DNA of 64,000 nt from JAWWPG01 sp963820035 (GCA_963820035.1 CAWFYK010000002.1:806001-870000), one strand, 5' to 3'. Positions 42,095 through 52,265 are shown, numbered from the stretch's first letter. Numbers and translations are program-made. The notes: generated by a model not told the origin, from the letters alone.

Positions 42095-42988
42095 TCAGGC
42101 CTGGTCAGCGAGCCACTTCTGGACCTCGTGGACCTTGGCGTGCAGGCTCACGTGTCCCTCATCGGCGAGCAGTCGAACCGTGGCGGCCGGCACGTGGGAG
42201 GCGAGCCATTGACCGTGCGCAAACGGCACCATCAGGTCCTGCTCGCCCTGAGTGACGAGGACGGGCACCTCGATCGACGACACGTCGAACCCCCACGGAC
42301 TGACGAAAGCCAGGTCGTCGTCGAGCCAGCCGTCGCCGTTGTGCCGAAGGCCGCTCGTCATCGATGCATGAACCACCTCGGCCATCTCGCCGGTGAGGGC
42401 CGCCTTGTCGACATCCGGCAGCAGGCTCTCCATCGCGTCCCGGAGCCCCTCAGGCGAGGTGGCCAGCAGCTCGGTGCGCTGAGCCTCCAGATAGGCCGCC
42501 AGCGCCTCCGGACCCTCGACCGCGGCGCCGAACTCATCCAGGTTGTCCTGCCCCATCCCGGCCAGGAAGTCGAGCCCGTCAGCGTCGTACGGCGCCGCTG
42601 AGGCGATTGCCGCCGCCGCGACGACCCGGTCACCGAGCAGGGTCGCGCAGGCCAGTGCGTGCGGCCCACCCCCGCTGATGCCGTAGGTGAGGAACTCATC
42701 GGCGCCGAGCGAGTCGACGAGGGCTGCCACGTCCGCGACGACGTCGGCGACGGTGCGACCCGGCAGGCGCGTCGAGCCGCCGTAGCCCGCCCGGTCGAAG
42801 CCGACGAGCCGCAGGCCACGCTCGCGGGCGTCGTCCGCCCAGATGCGGTCGAGCAACCCCGACGAAGGGGTTCCGTGGTGGTAGACCACCAACAGGCCGG
42901 TCGGGTCGCCGGTCTCATAGGCCCGGAGGTTGCGGCCGTCGGTCAGGGTCGTGTCGAGCTGGCGGACGTGGGCGAGGGCAGCGGTCAT
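42095..42988 (-). CDS. alpha/beta-hydrolase
   Basis: A 297-residue protein. The oxyanion motif YHHGTPSSG, the nucleophile elbow GISGGG (Ser), an Asp in TQGEQDLMVPF and a His in DEGHVSL complete the catalytic triad. A helical cap sits between residues 150 and 210. It overlaps the amidohydrolase gene by 4 bp, so they are co-expressed. The substrate (ester, lactone or haloalkane) cannot be told. Confidence 0.87.
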   Translation of the reverse strand: MTAALAHVRQLDTTLTDGRNLRAYETGDPTGLLVVYHHGTPSSGLLDRIWADDARERGLRLVGFDRAGYGGSTRLPGRTVADVVADVAALVDSLGADEFLTYGISGGGPHALACATLLGDRVVAAAAIASAAPYDADGLDFLAGMGQDNLDEFGAAVEGPEALAAYLEAQRTELLATSPEGLRDAMESLLPDVDKAALTGEMAEVVHASMTSGLRHNGDGWLDDDLAFVSPWGFDVSSIEVPVLVTQGEQDLMVPFAHGQWLASHVPAATVRLLADEGHVSLHAKVHEVQKWLADQA

Positions 42989-43908
42989 CTGCCGACTCTA
43001 GACGCCCAGCCGCCACCCGGGTCCAGACCCAGCAGCCGAGCGGGGTTGTCCCAGCACACCGCGCGCAGCCAGGACTCCCCCAGCCCGAGCCGCGCGAGGC
43101 TTGCCAGCTGATGGGCATAGGGATAGGGGATGTTCGGGAAGTCGCTGCCGAGCACCACCTTGTCGCGTAGCTCATCGAGGCGCGGCAGCAGATCTCGCGG
43201 GTATGGCGCGAGCCGCTCGAAGAAGTCGGTGAACACCATCGTGGTGTCGAGCCGCACCTGCTCATAGCGTTCGGCGAGATCAAGGAAGTCGGCGTACTCG
43301 GGAGCACCCGCATGGGCGATCACGGCGGCAAGCGTCGGATGACGCCGCAGCAGCTGGGCGACCGGCCCGGGCCCGGTATGCGAGTTCGGCACCGGCCCGG
43401 ACCCCGCATGGAGCACGACCGCGGTGCCCGCTTGCGCGACCAACCCCCACACCTCGTCCAGCAACGGGTCGAGAACGTCGAAGTCCCCGACCTGGACGTG
43501 CACCTTGAACACGTCGACCCTGTCGGTCAGAAGCTTCGCCACGTCTTCCGCTGCTGACGGCTCCGGATAGAACGTGGCACATCGCAGGCTGTCCGGGTGC
43601 TCGGCGGCGAAGTCGCGTGCCCAGTCGTTCAGGTACGACGCCACGCCCTCACGGTGGGCATAGGGCAGCGCGCCGAAGCGTCGCACGCCGAGAGAGCGCA
43701 GCCGTTCGACCCGCTCAGAGTCGGCGCCTTTGTAGGTGATCGGCCACTCGAACCCGATCAGCGGGCCCCGTGCCTCGAAGTGCTCCCACACCCGCGCCAT
43801 GATGGGCGGCGGCAGGAAGTGCACGTGGACATCGATCAGCCCGGGCAGGCCGAGTGCCTCCCAGAAAGCCGGCACGTCGGCGTCGGAGGCCGGTTCGAGC
43901 GGCCCCAT
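42985..43908 (-). CDS. amidohydrolase-2 family metal hydrolase
   Basis: A 307-residue protein with the TIM-barrel amidohydrolase signs: IDVHVHF (HxH), VLHAGSG, AVIAHAGAPEY and LGSDFPN (Asp). These are the metal ligands and catalytic residues. Members hydrolyse or decarboxylate cyclic and aromatic acids. The substrate is unknown. It is coupled to the alpha/beta-hydrolase and lies 8 bp from the end of smpB. Confidence 0.82.
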   Translation of the reverse strand: MGPLEPASDADVPAFWEALGLPGLIDVHVHFLPPPIMARVWEHFEARGPLIGFEWPITYKGADSERVERLRSLGVRRFGALPYAHREGVASYLNDWARDFAAEHPDSLRCATFYPEPSAAEDVAKLLTDRVDVFKVHVQVGDFDVLDPLLDEVWGLVAQAGTAVVLHAGSGPVPNSHTGPGPVAQLLRRHPTLAAVIAHAGAPEYADFLDLAERYEQVRLDTTMVFTDFFERLAPYPRDLLPRLDELRDKVVLGSDFPNIPYPYAHQLASLARLGLGESWLRAVCWDNPARLLGLDPGGGWASRVGR

Positions 43909-43916
43909 CGGCCCGC

Positions 43917-44390
43917 TCAGAAGCCCTTCGCCTGTCGGCCGAGCTCGCGGGTGGCCTCTCGCTCGGCGTCACGTTTGGCGATGGCCTGCCGCTTGTCATA
44001 GAACTTCTTGCCTTTGGCGAGCGCGATCTCGACCTTCGCTCGGCCGTCCTTGAAATAGAGCGCGAGCGGGATGATGGTCAATCCGCGCTCGTTGACCCGC
44101 TGAGCCATCTTGTCGATCTCGTGGCGGTTGAGCAGCAGCTTGCGCTTGCGGCGGGGAGCATGGTTGTTCCAGGTGCCTTGCGAGTACTCCGGGATGTGCG
44201 CGTTGTGCAGCCACGCCTCGCCGTCGGTGATCTCGGCGAACGCGTCGGCAAGGGAGGCACGCCCCGCCCGCAGCGACTTGACCTCGGTGCCGGTGAGCAC
44301 GAGGCCGGCCTCGAAGGTGTCCTCGATGAAGTACTCGTGACGCGCCCGGCGGTTCTGCGCGATGACGGCGCGCCCGCGCTCCTTGACCAT
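43917..44390 (-). CDS. smpB: SsrA-binding protein SmpB
   Basis: A 157-residue protein with VIAQNRRARHEYFIEDTFEA, GLVLTGTEVKSLRAGRASL, the GEAWLHNAHIPEY strand and the basic tail YDKRQAIAKRDAEREATREL. It binds tmRNA and brings it to stalled ribosomes. The ATG at 44390 directly touches GGAGGG, so translation might instead start at the ATG at 44408, adding MSEDGG. Its partner ssrA lies downstream on the same strand. Confidence 0.95.
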   Translation of the reverse strand: MVKERGRAVIAQNRRARHEYFIEDTFEAGLVLTGTEVKSLRAGRASLADAFAEITDGEAWLHNAHIPEYSQGTWNNHAPRRKRKLLLNRHEIDKMAQRVNERGLTIIPLALYFKDGRAKVEIALAKGKKFYDKRQAIAKRDAEREATRELGRQAKGF

Positions 44391-44671
44391 CCCTCCATCT
44401 TCGCTCATCGCCCCCAGCGACCGCGAACTCATATGGCGGAGCCACGCTTGCTGGTGTGATGTGAGCTCGTGAGCAGTGTGGAGGGGCGACCCCGCGGTCG
44501 GCGGGGTGATTCGTCTGCGGTCTGGCTGGGTGGCGCCCGTGGCGAACGCTGACGAACCGAACTGTCACCCTCAGACCCCTTGTTTTCCACAGACCTGACG
44601 ATCCACAACGGCCGTGCACAGGTCGAACACATAAGCGGAAACTGTCGGTGGCGGGTCCTAGAGTTGGAACC

Positions 44672-46158
44672 ATGAAAGGCACCCTCGACCCACCCCACAC
44701 CGCTCGGCGACCCGCGCTCGACGCGTTCGCACAGGCGGTCGACGGCATCAGCGACTTGCTGGCCGGGGTGGCCGGGCTGCCCGGCTGGACATTGACCGAG
44801 GACGCCGCCCTGGAACGCCTCGGCGAGCTGCTCGCCGTCCGCGCCGCCGTCGACGAACTGACCGCACGGGTCACCGCCACCGTGTTGGCCCGCGACATTC
44901 CCCGCCTCGCCGGAGCAGCATCGGCGAAAGCGTGGCTGATGACCACCCACGGCCTGTCCAGTGGTGACGCGCACCGGCTGATCTCCCACAGCCGGGTCGC
45001 CGACACCGACCAGCCCGTCTGCGACCGCAGCACCCGCACAGTCGACCCCGACGGAGCCGACGCTGGCGATCACCGCGTAGTAACGGGTGGCCGGTGTGAA
45101 CCGACCCGACGAGCCTGGGCCAGCGGCGGCCTGTCCGCGGAACGGGCGGTGCTGGTCGGCCGGGCGGTCACCGACGTCGGGGATCACATCCCCGTCGAGG
45201 CGACCGACCGGCTGCAACACCACCTGCTGCGACTCTCCCCCGGCCTGACCTACACCCAGCTGAAGACCGTCTGCCGGCATGCGGTCGAGGTGGTCGACCC
45301 CGACGCCGCCGACAAGAAACTCGAAGCCCAGCTCCGCGACGCCGAGACCCGCGCGTTGCAGCAGGCGGTCTGCCGGATCTGGAAGACCGGCGACGGCACC
45401 ACCCGCGGCACCTTCACCATCCCCGACCTGACCGGCGACCTGCTGCTGACCGCCCTGAACGCGTTCGCCGCACCCCGCCGCGACCCCCGCCACCGCCGCC
45501 GAGAAGGCGACCCCACCCTCCTGGCCGACCGGCCGACCCCCAGACCGACACAGCCGACGGGGTGGGAGACGACCCGGAGCGGTTGTCGTACCCGCAGCGG
45601 CTCGGCCGGGCCCTCGTCGAGCTCGCCGAACACCTTCCCACTGACGGGCTGCCCCAACACGGCGGCACGAACGCCACCCTGGTCATCACCACCGACCTGA
45701 CCCGGCTGCAGACCGGCCTCGGCGAAGCCGTCCTCGACACCGGCACCGCGATCAGCATCGGCCAAACCCGCCGGCTGGCCTGCAACGCCCGGCTGATCCC
45801 CGCCGTCCTCGACGGACCCTCGACCATCCTCGACCTCGGCATGGCCCGGCGACTGTTCAACCGCCACCAACGCCTCGCCCTGGCGCTACGAGACCAAGGC
45901 TGCATCTGGCCCGGCTGCGACCGGCCCCCCGCCTGGACAGAAGCCCACCACCTCACCACATGGACCGACGGCGGACCCACCGACCTCAACAACGGCTGCC
46001 TGCTCTGCGTCTACCACCACCACCTCGTCCACACCGACACCGGATGGACCATCCGAATGGCCCCCGACGGCCACCCCCACGTCATCCCACCCAAACGCCT
46101 CGACCCCACCCAAACCCCAAGACGACACCAACGCTTCCCCTACGACCCCCTCTGCTGA
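44672..46158 (+). pseudogene. DUF222 / 13E12-type HNH endonuclease gene (frameshifted)
   Basis: Starting at ATG 44672, the first part encodes the DUF222 domain (LGELLAVRAAVDELTARVTAT, LSAERAVLVGRAVTDV). At the C run 45537-45541 the frame shifts; the other frame carries on with GDDPERLSYPQRLGRALVEL and ends with an HNH nuclease (CIWPGCDRPPAWTEAHH...LVH). One base change would give about 495 residues. The 13E12 family is multicopy in many actinobacteria and prone to recombination; its role is unsettled. Third positions are strongly C-rich, more than in neighbours. It may be a real pseudogene or a base-call error. Confidence 0.8.
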
Positions 46159-46290
46159 CGCATCGGCCGGTCCGAGCTTCGTGCAAGGTCCACCCACCAT
46201 CCGGTGGTCGCACCCGCAGCCCACGAGTCACCGAGACGAAGTGAGGCATACCACCGCAGCAGGAAGAAGGTGCCGCTGACGGCGCCGGCT

Positions 46291-46593
46291 CTAACCGCCG
46301 AGCTGGGACGTCAGCACCGCGCCAACGAGCCCTCCGACGAAAGCGACTGCCGACGTGATCGAGACGCGCTGGTCATCGTCCAGCGGGTGCACCTTGCCGA
46401 CTCCCTTGACGACCACGTCTCCGAGGAAGCTGAAAGCCAAGGCGGTTCCACAGATGGCCACCGTCTCGCGAAGTCCGAACCAGGCGACGCTGCCACCGAG
46501 CAGCACCACACAGACCGCCACGACCCAGCTTCGTCGGCGCGACCATCGTGCGACCGGCTGGATCGCGCCACCCGCCGACCCCGTCTCGGACAT
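46291..46593 (-). CDS. small membrane protein
   Basis: From ATG 46593, with GGAGGACAAG upstream, the protein has 100 residues: a basic stretch (ARWSRRRSW) followed by three hydrophobic helices (VVAVCVVLLGGSVAWFG, AICGTALAFSFLGDVVV, TSAVAFVGGLVGAVLTSQ). No family is recognised. It lies 61 bp past the M23 peptidase on the same strand. Confidence 0.6.
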   Translation of the reverse strand: MSETGSAGGAIQPVARWSRRRSWVVAVCVVLLGGSVAWFGLRETVAICGTALAFSFLGDVVVKGVGKVHPLDDDQRVSITSAVAFVGGLVGAVLTSQLGG

Positions 46594-46654
46594 CTTGTCC
46601 TCCCTCGGCTGTGTCACCGATGATCGTAATGCCGGCGACCGGTCCCGGGAAGCG

Positions 46655-48040
46655 TCAGAGCCAGGTCATCGGGTCGACGGTGGCTCCGTTCACGTAGACC
46701 ATGAAGTGCAGGTGGCAGCCGGTCGAGTAGCCCGTCGTACCGGAGTAGGCGATCAGCTGGCCACGGCTCACGCTCTGCCCCGTGTGGGCCACATAGGACG
46801 TCAGGTGGTTGTACGACGTCCAGAGGCTCACGCCCTTGACGAAACCGTGGTCGATGATCAGCCGGTTCCCGTAGCCGGTGTTGAAGTACTCCGACGAGAC
46901 GCGCCCGTCGGCGGCCGCATAGACGGGCGTACCGCAGACGGCATGGAAGTCCGTGCCGTCGTGCAGCTCCCAGATGTGCAGGATCGGGTGCAGTCGCATG
47001 CCGTAGGGGGATGTGATGTAGGTGTTCGTCACCGGCCAGCTCAAGAAGCCGCCGTCAGGTGACGCCGTCGAGGTCGCGCCCGATCCGGAGATCGATCCGG
47101 AGGCCACCGCACTGGCCGAGTTCGCGGCGCTCGCCGCGGCCGCTGCCTGCGCGGCCAGGGCCGCCCGGTGCGCCGCCGCTCGCTGCTCCGCGATCGCGCG
47201 CAGCTTCGCCTCGAGCTGCGATCGTTCGTGCTCCATCGTGCTGATCCGACCCAGCTCGGCGGTTCGCGCCGAGGAGAGAGTGTTTCGCTGCGCATGGAGG
47301 GCGCCGACCTGCTGCTCCACGGACGCCTCCACCGAGGCAGCCGAGGCCTCCAAACTCTTCGTCGTCGCCAGCTGGGCGGCCGCCGCCCGCCGGTCGGCCG
47401 CCACCTGGTCGGTGGCCTGCTGCACCCGCTTCTCGGTATAGCGCAGCAACACCTCGTTCGCCTGCAGCCGCTGCAGGTCCGACAGCTGCTTGCTCAACGC
47501 GCTGTTGGAGCCTTGCACCTGGTCGATGGCCTGATGGGTCGAGTTCGCGTTGACGACAAGTCCCAGCGTCGACAGTTGGGTCACCTCGACCTGGGAGTTG
47601 GAGACGGCGTACGCCGCCAAGGCCGAACGCTGATGGCTCACGGTCCGCTGACCGCGCGCCAGGTCCGCCTTCGCGTTGTTCAGCTTCTCGATGGCCAGGT
47701 CGAGGGCCTGCTGCATCTGCTGGTCGCGAACGGTTGCCTGCTGCACCTCGACCTGGAGGGTGGCGAGCCTCGCTCGAGCGGCGTCAAGATTCGAGACGGC
47801 CGCATCCAGCTGGTTCTGAGCCGTGACCAGCCGACCGGAGATCTCAGAGAGGTCGGCGTGGGAGTTCGCCAGCTTGTCGTTGAGCTGCGCCTTCTGGTGG
47901 TTGAGCTGGTGGGTGCCGTCGCCGGAGGCCGCGCTCGGGGCGGGTGCCGTGATCGCGGCAACGAGCAACGACGCACTGAGCGCCGCGACCGCCGCGACCC
48001 GGGCCCGTGCCGTGCGCCCGCGGGGGAAGTATCGGAGCAC
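46655..48040 (-). CDS. M23 peptidoglycan endopeptidase with coiled coil, likely FtsEX-controlled
   Basis: A 461-residue protein starting with GTG. A signal peptide (RARVAAVAALSASLLVAAIT) is followed by about 270 residues of coiled coil and an Ala/Ser linker. The C-terminal LytM/M23 domain has ELHDGTDFHAVCGTPVYAA (H and D ligands) and the final HLHFMVYVNG. Zinc-dependent cutting of wall peptides is expected. Coiled coils of this kind (PcsB, RipC, EnvC) dock on FtsX, which lies two genes upstream on the same strand, so activation by FtsEX is a fair inference. Confidence 0.87.
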   Translation of the reverse strand: MLRYFPRGRTARARVAAVAALSASLLVAAITAPAPSAASGDGTHQLNHQKAQLNDKLANSHADLSEISGRLVTAQNQLDAAVSNLDAARARLATLQVEVQQATVRDQQMQQALDLAIEKLNNAKADLARGQRTVSHQRSALAAYAVSNSQVEVTQLSTLGLVVNANSTHQAIDQVQGSNSALSKQLSDLQRLQANEVLLRYTEKRVQQATDQVAADRRAAAAQLATTKSLEASAASVEASVEQQVGALHAQRNTLSSARTAELGRISTMEHERSQLEAKLRAIAEQRAAAHRAALAAQAAAAASAANSASAVASGSISGSGATSTASPDGGFLSWPVTNTYITSPYGMRLHPILHIWELHDGTDFHAVCGTPVYAAADGRVSSEYFNTGYGNRLIIDHGFVKGVSLWTSYNHLTSYVAHTGQSVSRGQLIAYSGTTGYSTGCHLHFMVYVNGATVDPMTWL

Positions 48041-48163
48041 TGGTAGAGCCTTACGGGGAAGGAGGGCTGAACCTTGCGCTCTGACGGTAGACCCTGATGG
48101 TCCGACAACAGCGGATTTGCGGCGAGTCGCCGATGAAGCTGCCGACGGGGGCGGCTCTCGGCG

Positions 48164-49165
48164 TTAGCCGGTCAAGGAGCCCTGGAACTCACCGAGATAG
48201 TCGGCGGGCGAGAAGCCGAACGCGTCGTTGACGGCGATCATCGGCTCGTTGGAGATCGCGTTCCAGGTGTGCAGCACCCGGCATGCGATCGGCAGCTCGG
48301 TCATCGCGAGCAGGTTCTGTGCCTTCAGGGCGAGCCCCAGGTGATGACCGCGATGCTCCGGCAGCACCAAGGTGTCCCACTGGAACGCGTTGACATCGTG
48401 CTCGGACACCACGAGCTGGGTGAAGCCGACCAACTGCCCCTCCGGCGAGACCGCGACGGCTGTCAGGGGTGTCCGCCCGCGGGCGGCGAGCTCGGCCTCT
48501 TCATTGCGGATCCGGCTCCCGTCGTAGACCTCCGCCTCGATGTCGAGCTCACCCGTCGGCGCTTCGTCGTTCATCCGGCCCTGGACCGCGGCGAACTCGT
48601 CGAGCCACGCATCGGGGCAACGCCCCTGCCAGCGCACGATCCGGTAGGCCGACGCGCGCACGTCGGCCTCCTTCGCGATGCTTCGCAGTCGCTCGGTCTC
48701 GACCGGCAGCGGGAGAACCTGGTGGTAGTCGGTCATCCGGCAGGTCAGGCCGAGCCGCTCCGCGAACTGACGGCCGGGCGAGGTCTCCTGGTCAGGCGCC
48801 CAGGCGCACCGGGCGGTCCAGGTGGTCCGCTGCTCTGCCAGTGCCTCCTGGCGGACCCGCTCGGCCAAGGCGCTGCCGAAGCCGTGCCGCCGCTCCGTGA
48901 GGGCGACCGCCAGATGGACGTGCGCGAGCGTGATGTTGTCGGCCTTCGGCATCTCCAGCACGGCATACCCGACCGGCTCCCCCCGGTCATCGCGGCAGAG
49001 ATAACCGCGCACGTCGGCATAGTCCGAGACCCAGGTGAACTTCGTACGGACGTCCGTCGGGGTCCGCAGGAGGGGGAAAGCCTCGTCGGTGGTCCGCGGC
49101 TCGAGCCGGGTCCAGAGTGCGACGTCGTCCTCGCTGCGCACCCGGAAGCGCTCGACACTCGTCAT
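48164..49165 (-). CDS. tandem GNAT acetyltransferase
   Basis: A 333-residue protein with two GNAT folds. The first has ALTERRHGFGSALAERV, the second has LVLPEHRGHHLGLALKAQN, both with the R/Q-x-x-G-x-G/A turn that binds acetyl-CoA. WNAISNEPMIAVNDAFGF near the end is a common element of this actinobacterial group. The acceptor substrate is unknown. It separates ftsX from the M23 peptidase gene, which are usually adjacent. Confidence 0.85.
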   Translation of the reverse strand: MTSVERFRVRSEDDVALWTRLEPRTTDEAFPLLRTPTDVRTKFTWVSDYADVRGYLCRDDRGEPVGYAVLEMPKADNITLAHVHLAVALTERRHGFGSALAERVRQEALAEQRTTWTARCAWAPDQETSPGRQFAERLGLTCRMTDYHQVLPLPVETERLRSIAKEADVRASAYRIVRWQGRCPDAWLDEFAAVQGRMNDEAPTGELDIEAEVYDGSRIRNEEAELAARGRTPLTAVAVSPEGQLVGFTQLVVSEHDVNAFQWDTLVLPEHRGHHLGLALKAQNLLAMTELPIACRVLHTWNAISNEPMIAVNDAFGFSPADYLGEFQGSLTG

Positions 49166-49191
49166 GCCCGCAGACTAGGGGGAGTGAGCGG

Positions 49192-50109
49192 TCAGACCCT
49201 AAGGTATTTCCGCGTCATCAGCAGGGTGGGGATGATGGCCAGTCCCAGCGCGATCACGACCATCCACACCATGGTCCAGAGCGCCGTCGACCAGCTCACC
49301 CACTGCCACAGCTGGACAACACGGTGCAGCCAGGGCACGAACCACTTCACCACCACCGCGAGGGTCCCGCAGGCCAGCGCCGCTCCCACGAGGGCGGAGA
49401 AGATCACCTCGAGCACGAACGGCAGCTGGATGTAGAGGCTGGAGGCGCCCACCAGGCGCATGATGCCGATCTCCCGCCGCCGCGCCATCGCGGCCAGCCG
49501 GATCGTGTTCGACACCTGGAGCACCGCAGCCAGGACCAGGAGACCGGCTGCCCCGAGTGTCATCCACTTCAGCATGTTGAGCGTCCGATAGACCGGATCG
49601 AGCTCCTGACGGATGTCGATGATCTGCTCGACGCCGGGCAGGTGGTTGACGGAGCTGATCAGCGCCTGGGTCTGGTTCGGGTCCTTGAACTTCACCCAGT
49701 AGCCGGTCGACATGTCGGAGACCTTCAGGATCTTCGCGATGCCGTTGGGGTTCCCCTGGTCGTCGGTGTGGGTTGCCTCGAACGTGCGCCAGGCTTGCTC
49801 ACGGGTCTGGTAGCGGTACGACGCGACCTCGCTGCTCGCGGCTACCACTTTCTGTACGGCGAGCTCCTGGCCGCGGGTAGCCTGCCCCCCCACACACGTG
49901 TCGGTCTGCGAGTTCTGGCCGCAGAACACCACCTGCACCTCGAGCTGGCTGCCGAAGTACTGCTCGATCTTGGTGACCTGCGAGCGCACCAACAGCCCGA
50001 GCCCGACCAGCGTCAGCGACATCCAGATCGTCAGGATGACGGCGATGGTCATCGACACGTTGCGTTTCAGCCCGGTGCCGAGCTCGGAGGCGACATATCT
50101 CAGCTGCAT
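49192..50109 (-). CDS. ftsX: cell division protein FtsX
   Basis: A 305-residue protein opening with MQLRYVASELGTGLKRNVSM, the actinobacterial FtsX start. It has one membrane helix near residues 20-42, a large outer loop of about 130 residues with two Cys (VVFCGQNSQTDTCVGG) and three helices in the last half (GLLVLAAVLQVSNTIRLA, then MRLVGAS). It forms an ABC-type complex with FtsE and activates wall hydrolases at the septum. It follows ftsE at 88 bp. Confidence 0.93.
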   Translation of the reverse strand: MQLRYVASELGTGLKRNVSMTIAVILTIWMSLTLVGLGLLVRSQVTKIEQYFGSQLEVQVVFCGQNSQTDTCVGGQATRGQELAVQKVVAASSEVASYRYQTREQAWRTFEATHTDDQGNPNGIAKILKVSDMSTGYWVKFKDPNQTQALISSVNHLPGVEQIIDIRQELDPVYRTLNMLKWMTLGAAGLLVLAAVLQVSNTIRLAAMARRREIGIMRLVGASSLYIQLPFVLEVIFSALVGAALACGTLAVVVKWFVPWLHRVVQLWQWVSWSTALWTMVWMVVIALGLAIIPTLLMTRKYLRV

Positions 50110-50197
50110 GGGTATCTCACTCGAATCGGTTTCTCACTCGCACGGTCCTGGTCCTCTGCGCTTCCGTCGTGGCCGGCCTGGTGACCCGGAGGCATCG

Positions 50198-50887
50198 TCA
50201 GCTCTGGTAGCCGTAGACCCCGCGTGCCTGGTCGCGGACCACCTTGCCGGCCTGCAGCTCGATGACCCGCTTCCGCATCTGGTCGACGACGCCGGAGTCG
50301 TGGGTCGCCATGATGACGGTGGTGCCGGTCCGGTTGATCCGGTCGAGCAGCTTCATGATCCCGACCGAGGTTGTCGGGTCGAGGTTTCCCGTCGGCTCGT
50401 CGGCGATCAGGATCATCGGCCGGTTGACGAAGGCTCGAGCGATCGCGACCCGCTGCTGCTCACCCCCCGACAGCTCGTCAGGGAGTCGCTTCTCCTTGCC
50501 ATCGAGACCCACCAGCTCGAGAGTCTCCGGGACCAGCTTGTTGATCTCCGACTTATGCTTGCCGATCACCTGCAACGCGAAGGCGACGTTCTGGCCCACC
50601 GTCTTGTTCGGGAGCAGCCGGAAGTCCTGGAAGACGGTGCCGATCTGCCGGCGCAGACCCGGGACCTTCCAGCTGGCGAGGCGGTTGATCTCCTTGCCCG
50701 CGACATAGACCCGACCTGCGCTCGGGCGCGCTTCGCGAAGCACCAGTCGGAGGAACGTCGACTTGCCGGAGCCCGACGGGCCCACGAGGAACACGAACTC
50801 GCCCTTGGCGATATCGACGTCGACGTCCTCGAGCGCCGGGCGGTTCTGCCCGTCGTACGCCTTGCTGACCTTCTCGAAGCGAATCAC
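50198..50887 (-). CDS. ftsE: cell division ATP-binding protein FtsE
   Basis: A 229-residue ABC ATPase. Walker A GPSGSGKST, the Q-loop in TVFQDFRLLP, signature LSGGEQQRVAIARA, Walker B MILIADEPTGNLDP and the H-loop in MATHDSGVV are all present. VSKAYDG and the ALEDVDVDIAKGEFVFL start are typical of FtsE. It drives FtsX conformational changes. The gene lies 274 bp downstream of prfB and directly upstream of ftsX. Confidence 0.95.
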   Translation of the reverse strand: MIRFEKVSKAYDGQNRPALEDVDVDIAKGEFVFLVGPSGSGKSTFLRLVLREARPSAGRVYVAGKEINRLASWKVPGLRRQIGTVFQDFRLLPNKTVGQNVAFALQVIGKHKSEINKLVPETLELVGLDGKEKRLPDELSGGEQQRVAIARAFVNRPMILIADEPTGNLDPTTSVGIMKLLDRINRTGTTVIMATHDSGVVDQMRKRVIELQAGKVVRDQARGVYGYQS

Positions 50888-51161
50888 TGGCCAGAGTTTA
50901 GGCGACGTTTCGAGCCCAACTCCGGACTCGGGAGTGCTGGCGCGTCCGATCCGCGAGGTCCGCCCGCCTTTCGAGCGGGTCTCCGTGACGAATGTCGCAC
51001 AACGGGCGCGCGGGTCGAGCGGTGTCCATGGCGGGGTCTATCAGCGCATCTCCGCGCCGATTTCACCCATCTTGCCCGGCAACGGCCGCGGGCGGAGCGG
51101 GACAGCCGAGCAGGCGCACGAGTTGTCGCGAGGGCGATTCGGCCTCAGGCGCTCGCCGCCG

Positions 51162-52265
51162 CTAGCCCTGGCCTCGCCGCCAGCGGATCCCGGCTTCGAT
51201 GAAGTCGTCGATGTCGCCGTCGAGGACGCTCGATGGGTTGCCCTCCTCGTGCTCGGTGCGGAGGTCCTTGACCATCTGGTAGGGGTTGAGCACGTAGGAC
51301 CGCATCTGGTCACCCCAGGAGGCGGCCACGTCGCCTCGGATCTCGTCGAGGGTCGCCTTCTCCTCGGCATGCTTGAGCGCCAGCAACCGCGCCTTCAGGA
51401 TCACCATCGCAGTGTTCTTGTTCTGCAGCTGGCTCTTCTCGTTCTGGACGGCCACGACGAGCCCGGTCGGGAGGTGGGTCAGCCGTACGGCCGAGTCCGT
51501 CGTGTTGACGCTCTGCCCGCCGGGACCGGAGGAGCGGAAGACGTCGACCTTGATGTCCTCCTCCGGGATCTCGATCTCGTCGGTCTGCTCGAGCACCGGC
51601 ACCACCTCGACCGCCGCGAACGACGTCTGCCGCCGGCCCTGGTTGTCGAACGGCGAGATGCGGACCAGCCGATGAGTGCCCTGCTCGACGCTCAAGGTGC
51701 CGTAGGCATAGGGAGCCTTCACCGCGAACGTCGCCGACTTGATGCCGGCCTCTTCGGCGTACGACGTCTCGTAGACCTCCGTGGGGTATTTGTGCCGCTC
51801 CGCCCAGCGCAGATACATCCGCATCAGCATCTCGGCCCAGTCGGCCGCATCGACGCCGCCGGCGCCGGACCTGATGCTGACCAGCGCCTCGCGCTCGTCG
51901 TACTCCCCGGCCAGCAGGGTGCGGATCTCGAGCGAGTCGATGGCCTTTGCGATCCGGTCGAGCTCGTGAGCCGCCTCCGTGAGCGTCGCGGCGTCCTCCT
52001 CCTCGGTGCCGAGGTCGAGCATGATCTGCACGTCGTCGAGCCGCGAGCGGAGCCCGGTGACCCGATCCAGCTCGGACTGCAGGACGGACAGCCGGCCGGT
52101 GACGCGCTGCGCGTTGGCCTGGTCGTCCCAGAGATCCGGGGCGGCGACCTGCTCCCCCAGCTCGGCGATCTCGGCACGCATCCCGTCGAGGTCGAGCACC
52201 TGCTCGATGCTCGTGAGGGTCGCCTCGAGCTGCTTGATCCGCTCGGAGATATCTGGTCCAGCCAC
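51162..52265 (-). CDS. prfB: peptide chain release factor 2
   Basis: I chose GTG at 52265 (VAGPDISERIKQLE), giving 367 residues, the usual actinobacterial length. It has the stop-codon reading SPF motif (VRISPFDNQG) and the GGQ hydrolysis loop (SSGPGGQSVNTTDSAVRLTH). It ends translation at UGA and UAA. The frame is continuous, so the programmed frameshift of many other prfB genes is absent here. It precedes ftsE-ftsX in the common actinobacterial order. Confidence 0.95.
   Translation of the reverse strand: MAGPDISERIKQLEATLTSIEQVLDLDGMRAEIAELGEQVAAPDLWDDQANAQRVTGRLSVLQSELDRVTGLRSRLDDVQIMLDLGTEEEDAATLTEAAHELDRIAKAIDSLEIRTLLAGEYDEREALVSIRSGAGGVDAADWAEMLMRMYLRWAERHKYPTEVYETSYAEEAGIKSATFAVKAPYAYGTLSVEQGTHRLVRISPFDNQGRRQTSFAAVEVVPVLEQTDEIEIPEEDIKVDVFRSSGPGGQSVNTTDSAVRLTHLPTGLVVAVQNEKSQLQNKNTAMVILKARLLALKHAEEKATLDEIRGDVAASWGDQMRSYVLNPYQMVKDLRTEHEEGNPSSVLDGDIDDFIEAGIRWRRGQG

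Noticed and set aside
51162..52265. Programmed frameshift in prfB
   Set aside because: The frame is continuous from the start codon; no internal UGA site is present.
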